Below are positions 56,981-64,000 of a DNA stretch of 64,000 nucleotides, one piece after another. Below the pieces are notes generated by a model. It was not told the DNA's origin and searched no databases. It saw nothing but the letters and a program-made list of their open reading frames with translations. Positions within the stretch are counted from its first letter, which is position 1. Each line of letters starts with the position of its first letter. This DNA is from Saccharomycopsis phalli (taxonomy: Eukaryota > Ascomycota > Saccharomycetes > Ascoideales > Saccharomycopsidaceae), in contig CP073218.1 in NCBI GenBank assembly GCA_020342235.1, positions 1,240,001 through 1,304,000 on the forward strand. The letters are read 5' to 3'. The position numbers and the translations under genes are program-made.

Positions 56981-57856
56981 ATGTCGTTCTTCTCATCCAT
57001 CAGGGGTTTGAGGCCCAAGAAGGCGAAAAATGGGCAAGCGCGGCTCGAATCGAACCTGGTGTCGCCGGTTTTGGCAGAGCCCAACGGCAGTCCCAATATG
57101 TCTTCGGCAATGAGCACTGGGAATTTGTCGACGTCATCAAAAATGTCCGAAGATCCTCGATCACTGCCTTCACAAGCGCTAAGCGACCAGGCTCAGGCGG
57201 CTACGCAGCAGCAATCGTTTCCTGCTGCGGAGGAATCGTCACATGAGCCGCAAGGCGAGCCGCCGCTTTTCTTGTGCCAGCCGTTTGTACGAACTGCGCT
57301 TGTCAAGGGCAGTTTCAAGACGATTGTGCAACTACCAAAGTACGTTGATTATAATGAGTGGTTGGCGCTCAATGTGTTTGAGATCGTCACGAACTTGAAC
57401 CAGTTTTACAATATCATCAAGGAGTTTATTCCTCCGGAATCCACCATGAACGCTGGTCCTGGGGTCACGTTCTCGTATTACGACCCGCAGAGCAACAAGT
57501 CGTACAACCTACCGGCGTCGCAATACCTTGATTTAACCTTGACGGGCATCAACAACAAACTCAATGACCAGTCGTCGTTTCCGACGAAAAACGGGAACCC
57601 GTTCCCGCCAAACTTCATTCGCGACGTCAAGAACTTGTGCGTGCAGTTGTTTCGGATATTTGCGTACATATATTATAACCAGTTTGACAAGATCATCCAC
57701 CTTAGCTTGGAGGCGCACTGGAACAGTTTCTTTGCGCACTACGCCAGTTTTGTGAAGGAGTACTCTTTGGTGGAGGAGCTGGACTTGGCGCCGTTGCTGC
57801 CATTGATTGTTTTGTTTGAGGAGCAGGGGAAGATCATTACTCTGCATTCGGGATAG
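56981..57856 (+). CDS. MOB2: Mob2, activator of the Cbk1 (NDR) kinase
   Basis: The 291-residue protein starts M-S-F-F-S-S-I like S. cerevisiae Mob2. Mob2 binds the NDR kinase Cbk1 in the RAM network, which drives daughter-specific transcription and polarised cell-wall growth. A disordered Ser/Pro/Gln-rich N-terminus (~85 residues) precedes the Mob domain: P-F-V-R-T-A-L-V-K-G-S-F-K-T-I-V, L-P-K-Y-V-D, N-E-W-L-A-L-N-V-F-E, L-N-Q-F-Y, T-M-N-A-G-P, F-P-T-K-N-G and H-L-S-L-E-A-H-W-N-S-F-F. These blocks are Mob2-specific and separate it from Mob1. No intron is seen, although S. cerevisiae MOB2 has one. Confidence 0.96.
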   Translation: MSFFSSIRGLRPKKAKNGQARLESNLVSPVLAEPNGSPNMSSAMSTGNLSTSSKMSEDPRSLPSQALSDQAQAATQQQSFPAAEESSHEPQGEPPLFLCQPFVRTALVKGSFKTIVQLPKYVDYNEWLALNVFEIVTNLNQFYNIIKEFIPPESTMNAGPGVTFSYYDPQSNKSYNLPASQYLDLTLTGINNKLNDQSSFPTKNGNPFPPNFIRDVKNLCVQLFRIFAYIYYNQFDKIIHLSLEAHWNSFFAHYASFVKEYSLVEELDLAPLLPLIVLFEEQGKIITLHSG

Positions 57857-58672
57857 GTGTCTTGGTTGTATATTATTTTTTTTGCCAGATTCCGTATTGC
57901 AATATATGAACCTTTTATGACTCGGTAGCAGTAGTAAGACAAGTTTTAGGTATGGAGTATTGTTCAGTGGTGGTTGTGATGTTGAAGAGATGAGATGTTG
58001 GTGGATTGGATGATTGGATGGAATATTGATAGATTTGAACAAGGAGATGGTTATAGTTGAATGGAATTGGATATATTTGAATGAAATATTGGATAAATTT
58101 AAAGGAGATGGATAAATTTAAAGGAAATGGATAAATTTAAATAAATGACTATAGTTGAATAGAAAATTGGCTATATTTAATGAATATTGGATAATTTAAT
58201 AGGAATTATCATTCACCATCCTTGAAAGTGATGCTAACTGTGCCACAAGGTAGCCAGAGTATGCAATTGATTCATCAACTCATGAAAGGTTGTCCAATAA
58301 TTCACGAATCATTTCAAGTGACTCAACTGCAAACTATTGCCAGTGTGGATTAGCAGAAATATTTGATTCAGTCTTGATGCAACCCTAAATTCTGTTTATT
58401 CAGCCACATGCCCAGCAAGCTATTAGACAAGATGTTATAGACGTTAACCAAAACTTGTAGAAACTAGCACCAAGGAAATACACCAGTCATATTTGATAGT
58501 ACAGAATTACAACACCTCAAGGCTGGTTTGTGTAAAGTTTGCCATGAGATTTCTACGACATGATCAATGGCACGATATTCAGTTTTGCTAACACAGTCTG
58601 AAGACAATTTTAAAACTATTGGACCATCACTGATTTTCCATTGACCAGGAATGGGTCGAATCAGAGACGCTC
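57857..58672. other. MOB2-NTA1 convergent spacer
   Basis: No gene is seen. Short tandem units GATGGATAAATTTAAAGGA(G/A)AT repeat near 58085-58140. Confidence 0.5.
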
Positions 58673-58775
58673 AATCTTCCAGGGAAAACATATCTATATC
58701 CATCTCCCGTATCAACATGCCTTCTCTTCCAGGGAAAACGTATCTATATCCAACTCCCGTATCAACACGCCTTCT
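58673..58775 (+). repeat. 50-bp tandem duplication across the NTA1 3' end
   Basis: AGGGAAAAC(A/G)TATCTATATCCA... starts at 58681 and again at 58731 (period 50). The NTA1 stop codon (58712-58714) lies at the junction between the two copies. Confidence 0.85.
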
Positions 58776-59854
58776 CTTCCCGCAGGTAAACTCCCCAACA
58801 CATTGACACTGGGATTAGTCAGGTCCAACCGAAACCGGGCCATATCCTCTGGCTTTTCAGGCGTACACGTACCAAAACGAACAATGGACGTGCTTCCGCC
58901 ATACAAGACGTTTGTTTCCAAGCCGATTCTGTTGTTAAACACAATATGGCGCACCCGGTTGTTTACCGGGAGCTGGTTCATGGCCTTGTAGACGTTATTA
59001 TAAAGCGGCACGCAACGGAGAATCCAGTAGTTCAAGTTGGAATTGTCGCGATAATTGATGCTAAACCCCTCTGGCAGGTCCATGGAGAGCCCCATGACGG
59101 TGTGGTTTGGTTCCAGGCTGATAATCGGCGGTTTTTGCTCGAACGCGGTTTCCAAATCGCTGACAAACAGGGGATAGTGGTCCTGTTTGATGTTTGGCGA
59201 GCAAGGCAGGAGCCAGGCCATGGGAAACAAGATCAAGTCGACGTTGTTGTCGTAGCAAAACGAGGCGTACTCAAACTTCTCAAACGGGGCCTCGAACTTG
59301 TAGTTGCTGAGATCCATGCAGATTCCAATGGAGCACGTCACAAACGAGCGGCCTGACTTGCTGCTGGTGCCATTGTAGTATTCCTTGTCCAAGCTGAAGC
59401 GGAACTTTTCAAACCCATTTGGGTTCTCAGACGCGCCCCACGCGTAGTCTGTCTCGTACAAAAACGACTTGCGGTAGTTGTGGATGACTCCGCCATATGG
59501 TGAGATCAAGCAGCTTGAATTGTAGATGGTCTCCTTGTCCTTTTGGGTGTCGATCTCGGGGTAGCCGACTAGCATGAAACACCGGTATTTCTGGGCAATA
59601 TCCACGGCCCAGTGGATCGAGGGACATTCCTTGAAGCCCGTGAGTTTTCCGGTATGGAAGTTTTCCAAGTACGGGGCAATGTGCTTCCTGCTGGTGAAGT
59701 TGTACCCCGTCAAAGACAACTCGGGAAGCATCACCAAGTCGGGACGAATATCCTGTTGGAACGCACTGGCGATGATCTGGGATGCTCTGGTGCGATTCTG
59801 GGCAAACTGGCCGATCCGGGGGCCCAATTGGACCGCAGCTATGCTGAATTTCAT
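58712..59854 (-). CDS. NTA1: N-terminal amidase Nta1
   Basis: The protein has 380 residues from the ATG at 59854 (M-K-F-S-I-A-A-V-Q). A non-ATG extension of four codons is not needed. Nta1 deamidates N-terminal Asn and Gln, making them Arg/N-degron substrates. It is a nitrilase-fold enzyme with a Glu-Lys-Cys triad. The residues are Glu45 in M-L-P-E-L-S-L-T-G-Y-N, Lys129 in N-Y-R-K-S-F-L-Y, and Cys179 in I-G-I-C-M-D-L-S-N-Y. The length is shorter than S. cerevisiae Nta1 (457) but all blocks are present. The final residues are shaped by the 50-bp tandem duplication at 58673-58775. Confidence 0.94.
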   Translation of the reverse strand: MKFSIAAVQLGPRIGQFAQNRTRASQIIASAFQQDIRPDLVMLPELSLTGYNFTSRKHIAPYLENFHTGKLTGFKECPSIHWAVDIAQKYRCFMLVGYPEIDTQKDKETIYNSSCLISPYGGVIHNYRKSFLYETDYAWGASENPNGFEKFRFSLDKEYYNGTSSKSGRSFVTCSIGICMDLSNYKFEAPFEKFEYASFCYDNNVDLILFPMAWLLPCSPNIKQDHYPLFVSDLETAFEQKPPIISLEPNHTVMGLSMDLPEGFSINYRDNSNLNYWILRCVPLYNNVYKAMNQLPVNNRVRHIVFNNRIGLETNVLYGGSTSIVRFGTCTPEKPEDMARFRLDLTNPSVNVLGSLPAGREGVLIRELDIDTFSLEEKAC

Positions 59855-60088
59855 GGGTGGTGACAAGGAAGATGAAACGTGGAGTGGTGAGTGTCGAGCG
59901 AAATAATGGACGAATTGGGGATGATTTGGGGGATGATGGGTGGTGGTTTGGGTGATGATTGGGTGGTGATTGGGTGATGATTGGGTGATGATGGGTTATG
60001 CTTTGGGTGATATGATTTATGTATGATTATGATTTATGTATGATTATGATTTATGCATGATTATGATTTATGCATGATTATGATTTAT
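59855..60088 (+). repeat. GGGTGATGATT- and ATTATGATTTATG-type repeats upstream of NTA1
   Basis: TGGGTGATGATTGGG units fill 59928-60010. An 18-bp ATTATGATTTATG(T/C)ATG unit repeats about four times at 60015-60085. Both lie in the NTA1 promoter region. Confidence 0.75.
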
Positions 60089-60111
60089 GTTTACTGGTAT
60101 AGGATATATTT

Positions 60112-60275
60112 GTAGATGTATTTATATTTATCTATCTATATTTATCTATCTATATTTATCTATCTATATTTATCTATCTATATTTATCTATTTATATTTA
60201 TCTATTTATATTTATTTATACTTATTTATTTATACTTATTTATTTATAATTATTTATTTATACCTATTTATATTC
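60112..60275 (+). repeat. TATC/TATT microsatellite
   Basis: TATTTATCTATCTA units change gradually to TTATTTATAC units. Open frames rich in Ile/Tyr/Leu here are artefacts of the repeat. Confidence 0.9.
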
Positions 60276-61340
60276 ACTGGTATATTTATTACATTCACAC
60301 TTGTATATTCATATTTATATGACATCTACCTTGAATATTTATTATTTGCACTCCCATAATTTTACAGATTTCCATGTCAAGTCAACAGAAAAGATCCGTG
60401 CTAAACACTGCTCTACGTTAGACATGTACACCAACGTATTCTCAACACAGTCAGATTCACTCCTTGCCGCTCAAATGAATACCCAAGTGCACGAATACCC
60501 AAGTGCACCTGATGGTTGTCAAATCTACCAATCCATTCTACCCTTGTCATTAGCATACCTGTTCAAAGGTGCACCATCTTCCAGAGCAAACAGATGATTC
60601 CTGCAGACTAATTCCATGCTAATAGCCCAACACCCAAATCCACAACCAGCTGCAACAGTCAATTCGCAACCCATTACGACACGCCAAGCAATTCCAGTTA
60701 TTAACAGTCAGCCACTCAGAATCCCAGTTGTCAACACTCAAAAAATCAGCCAATTCACCCACCAACACAAATCAAAACTTATCCAAGCCAAACCAATGAA
60801 ATGGACCAATCCATAAACGTGATACGACTCAACTGTCCTGCCCTCCGAGCTCAATATCAGACTTGCAAGGTGCAACTTCAAACAAGTTATGCTCCTTGGA
60901 CAAGACAGTCACTCTAAGTTCAGTTATACTCATTGAATTATACTCGTGTGCTAGACTGTAGATTTCTTTTTGCCACAGCACATTAATCGGCCACCAGTGA
61001 CAACCAATGCCACTGCAAAGCCATTATTCCTTACACTTGTCAGTTTGGTCTAGTTTTCTTTCACAACTTGTAACTGTGTGTAGACTAGTTGACCATTGAC
61101 ACACTCCGTGCCTTGTCTTGGACGTATCAATCTTCAAGTCCAATATAGCTTATAGCCTTGTTCATTATTTCTATTCGAGTCATTTATCGACTAGAGTCTG
61201 CAAGTTGATACTCCGCCTACGCTATCTCAGTGAGCTACGTCTGTACTTGGCAGGTTGAAACCGGCTGGAATCCTCAAATTGCCTGACCAATTGCTCTTGC
61301 AACTATGAACATTGTCTTTAAAAACACGGCTATTTGACAA
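60276..61340. other. long spacer without recognised gene
   Basis: Only short frames without family resemblance occur. It marks the change from single-copy genes to relic-rich DNA. Confidence 0.5.
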
Positions 61341-61344
61341 GTAT

Positions 61345-61575
61345 ATTTTCACTCAGGAACATCCTGAGGCAACTGTTGAAAATGCATGGCATCTGTCAAG
61401 AAACACTTGTCAGCACTTGTTAACATTTGACCGCTGAGTCTCATCATGAGTTGGAGGAATCATATCCCAGCACGTTTTAATTGAATTATATAGGTTCGTG
61501 GACTGATTTGCAAAGGTTTTCAGTGTTGCGTATTCCACTGGTACAGTCTAATATTTCAGCAATGCGGGATGGATG
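61345..61575 (-). pseudogene. LINE copy 3-type fragment: 3' UTR and end of ORF2
   Basis: It matches plus-strand 12158-12480, including the hairpin (61352-61368), the GACCGCTGAGTCTCATCATG segment and the end of ORF2. It contains deletions and substitutions. The matching ORF2 portion continues at 61985-62165 beyond an LTR relic. Confidence 0.8.
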
Positions 61576-61609
61576 GGCAAGAGCTATGGACAATGGTGAT
61601 TAGTTTAAT

Positions 61610-61945
61610 GGAGATTAGTTTCACGGTGTCGCAGTTTATAGGTCTAGCCTTATTATTCATAGTATTATGATGATCTATTAACTACTTAACTATTTGTTTT
61701 GTTCTTTTCTGGATCTGGATAACCGGACTGGGCTCTGCTAGATATGTCTAGCTGGATTGTTCAGTAAAGTTATGTTTACTATAAGGAAGCTACCCAAGGG
61801 AATTATTTTCCAATGATATTGTACTCAATTCCATTGGAGGACAACATCCACCGTCTGATCAAGGGTGGAGGTTGGTGAGACATCACTAACACCAACCTTG
61901 CATAAGCGAGCTATTCTGCAGTGATTGTGAACCACGACAAATGAA
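61610..61945 (-). mobile_element. LTR-retrotransposon relic, family A, inserted in the LINE fragment
   Basis: The minus strand matches 17465-17800: GTGGTTCACAATCACTGCAG, the GATGTCTCACCAACCTCCAC segment, AGCAGAGCCC and the AAACAAATA leader. The LINE copy 3-type sequence continues on both sides, so the LTR element landed in an existing LINE fragment. It is broken. Confidence 0.7.
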
Positions 61946-61984
61946 GGTCAGTTTAAAAGAATTATACTCAATGGAAATTATAAA

Positions 61985-62165
61985 GGAAATTTATTCTACA
62001 TCTTTTGCATCTTGGGTCCTCATTGCCAAGTAGTTTGAGCAACGATCGTCCACAAGGCTTGTTCCATTGAGTAATTGAGATGTAATCAGAAAACTGCTTT
62101 GGAGTCTGAGAGCACCTCTGTGAGGAGACAACTGCTCTTGACGTCTTGTCATGGATGACCAACAG
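61985..62165 (-). pseudogene. LINE copy 3-type ORF2 fragment
   Basis: It matches plus-strand 12545-12720, coding for the end of ORF2 around the zinc-knuckle region (TTGGGTC-TCATTGCCAA, TTTGAGCAACGAT). Frameshifts and stops are present, and it is dead. Confidence 0.75.
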
Positions 62166-62690
62166 CACAGTCGCCAGTAAACAATCACTCCAGAGAACAA
62201 CCACTCCAGAGAACAACTCCAGTGTACAATTGATGATCCTATAAACCAGAATGGCTACTCATATACTCATTCGAGAGACCTTACTCTTGAAATGCCATTT
62301 AGCTCAGGCACAAACCACTAACCTTTAAATAAGATATATAAAACTGTTAAATGACAAATGCCGAGACCAGACTTGTTAGACCACTACAAGACTATGAATC
62401 GACAAAACTGCTCAAATTGGAGTTTCAATCCAGACAATTGCATCGGTATTGATGACGGCTTTTCAACGGCGCTCATGATGTTTCTGCGTGAATATATATT
62501 CATTGAATAACCGTGATTCCGGAGAAGTTTTATAGATGAATACAAAAATAAATATTATCATCAAGTATCACCTAGATACAATTTGATTCAAATTACAAGG
62601 CCATGTCCAATTGCAAGGCTCTTGACGATGGCAGCGGTATACATTGGTTATTTGCACGATTATTCCTTGATGGAGGCTGTCAGCAAGTAA
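62166..62690. other. spacer without recognised feature
   Basis: No gene or clear repeat is seen. The adjoining stretch 62700-62790 has weak likeness to the LINE copy 3 3' UTR (GAAACCCTTT, GGGAGCAGT-TGTT). Confidence 0.35.
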
Positions 62691-62817
62691 GTAAGTATAT
62701 TTATTTCTGCTGAAGGAAACCCTTTATAATCCTAAACGGTTACATGGGCTGAAAAGCTTCAATGGGAGCAGTGTTGTTAGTGGTTTGACATGACTGACTA
62801 TTGGATATGTGAGATGC

Positions 62818-63750
62818 CGCTAATTGACTCCAATGAGATCCGGCTCCCGACTCATTACACGATGCTACTACAAGGTTCAATTCAAGTGACTACTGATGAG
62901 TCAAAACAACTACTTTCAGAAACCCTAGTTGGACCCAAGCGAACGCTCAGCAAGATCAGCCAACTACCTAGCGGCCAAAGCTTAGTTTCACATATACAAA
63001 GACTTTATTCAATGCAGAGGCTAGGCCATGATGCAACTGATGCGAGGATGCCGAGCCATCTACTTTCCGCGACTTTAGCTGCCCAGCACTATTGGCCTTT
63101 TGAGCCCAAGAACAGATACACAAACGAATTACCAACGCTACTCAGGTCTGCGTCTATTTCTCAGATATGGCAAAGCTTGAAAATATTATAGGATTCTACT
63201 CGTCTGTGCTGGACTGGTGGCTTCCTTTTTGCTACAACATGTTAGGAGAGGTGGCTCAAGTCACCTACGACCTAGGAAACTTGTCAGAGTTTATAAATAT
63301 AGGGGTAGTTAATGACTATGAAGCTCTTATTATAAACTCTATATATTTTGTCGTTCCTTTAAAGTTGAATGATTGAATCTAAACCAAGGGTCCTTAAAAC
63401 GATAGATGTTCTAGGTAGTTTTCTACCTAGCCTTTTATAGTCGTTTCAGTGATCATCCTATGCTGTACAGACATGGCAAATCCCTTGTATTTGATCTACC
63501 AGTGTACACTACTTGTGTGCTACTATGTGATCAGCTGGTGATCAACTGGTGATCACGACAGAAACTCTCGCTGCCCTACGATGTCAATTACTCTGTATAT
63601 TCACCAACGGGCTGAAAGTTATCCCCATTCAAAGGATTTCTCTCGACTTTAAAATTAGCGGCGCCGTCCTAAGTTTTTTAGATGGTGAAATATCAGTCTC
63701 ACCCTCTGAGGGAGCCTAGTATAGCTATAGAAGTAAATAAACATATTATT
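62818..63750 (+). pseudogene. 5'-truncated broken LINE, copy 1/2 type
   Basis: It starts in ORF2 with L-I-D-S-N-E-I-R-L-P-T-H-Y-T and runs through L-V-G-P-K-R-T-L-S-K-I-S-Q-L to the ORF2 end. Frame changes occur after ~63000. A 3' UTR follows and ends with the SINE/LINE tail (AGCGGCGCCGTCCTAAG... AGTATAGCTATAG) and (ATT)n near 63750. The stem is CCGTC at 63664-63668 with GATGG at 63681-63685, kept with a G-U pair. It lacks ORF1, the endonuclease and the RT, as expected from 5' truncation during insertion. About 220 bp (63380-63600) do not match the other LINE 3' UTRs. Confidence 0.8.
63397..63446 (+). other. perfect short hairpin within the LINE fragment's 3' UTR
   Basis: CTAGGTAG (63411-63418), a TTTT loop, then CTACCTAG (63423-63430). 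An outer AAACGA/TCGTTT pair lies at 63397-63402 and 63441-63446. Function is unknown. Confidence 0.6.
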
Positions 63751-63967
63751 ATTATGGATTAGGTTTTGGGCTGATAGGGATATTTCAATAGTGCCTAGGG
63801 ATTTCTCAATGCTGTCGGATTTTCCTGGGTAAATATATATTCGTGAGATGACTGTGCTTCCGAAGACAATATAGCTAATACAAAATAAAAATTATTGTCT
63901 TGTATGAGACGGCGGTTCAAGCTTGGACGATTCGCTTGACGTAGCATAGGTGAATATATTATGAGCT
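63751..63967. other. spacer without recognised feature
   Basis: Short AT-rich stretch between the LINE tail and the LTR start at the right edge. Confidence 0.4.
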
Positions 63968-64000
63968 GGTAATGTAGTAACTAGGATACGATTGTAAATA
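63968..64000 (+). mobile_element. start of an LTR, family C, running off the right edge
   Basis: GGTAATGTAGTAACTAGGATACG matches the family C starts at 30590 and 34397. The rest lies outside the window. Confidence 0.45.

Noticed and set aside
60087-60359. 90- and 68-codon frames rich in Ile/Tyr/Leu
   Set aside because: They are translations of the TATC/TATT microsatellite.

Overview
This window comes from a budding yeast (Saccharomycotina) that reads CUG as serine. Intron-poor genes with short spacers, a TACTAAC-branch intron and Cbf1-type GTCACGTG sites point to a yeast. CTG codons fall at serine positions of conserved proteins: Snf7 (the E-I-S-D-A-I-S-R segment), Prp46 (D-L-A-S-S before the T-L-T-G-H repeat, and a second WD repeat) and Grc3 (the Ser/Thr after the Walker A lysine). 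The best fit is the CUG-Ser clade of Debaryomyces, Metschnikowia and Candida relatives. I cannot name the species. Translating with the standard code gives wrong residues at every CTG.

Layout. 1-23.3 kb is dense in mobile DNA. It holds three LINE retrotransposons with open ORFs (one cut by the left edge, two complete with target-site duplications), broken LINE copies, three copies of a tRNA-headed SINE, several LTR relics and other dispersed repeats. The only host-like genes there are two related small secreted proteins (5.7 and 18.3 kb). They sit in a duplicated ~1 kb segment: one arm took both complete LINEs and the other arm keeps both empty sites. 23.4-60 kb is gene-rich and mostly single-copy: an RRM-like protein, PRP46, tRNA-Ser(GCU), KIP2, FMP25, an MNN10-type mannosyltransferase, GRC3, COX12 (40-nt intron), JLP2, SLM3, SNF7, RPO41, a YIM1-like reductase, CHL1, MOB2 and NTA1. 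An LTR-kin relic with a long open frame (31.2-33.9 kb) interrupts it. Many gene pairs are divergent over 100-350 bp (GRC3/COX12, SNF7/RPO41, PRP46/KIP2, CHL1/MOB2), and the spacers carry minisatellites. 61.3-64 kb returns to LINE and LTR relics.

Functions. Several genes serve mitochondria (RPO41, SLM3, FMP25, COX12), which fits the Cbf1-like sites near some of them. Others serve splicing (PRP46), rRNA processing (GRC3), cohesion (CHL1), ESCRT-III (SNF7), spindle positioning (KIP2), cell-wall morphogenesis (MOB2) and N-glycan outer chains (MNN10). They form no operon or pathway cluster.

The most interesting system is a LINE/SINE partnership. The SINE has a tRNA-like Pol III head (A and B boxes) fused to the 3' UTR of the resident LINEs. 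LINE and SINE share a 3' stem-loop whose paired bases change together between copies, as expected for an RNA structure recognised by the LINE reverse transcriptase. The LINEs are not of the L1/Zorro type known from this clade, begin 3-6 nt before ORF1, and couple ORF1 to ORF2 through an ATGA overlap.
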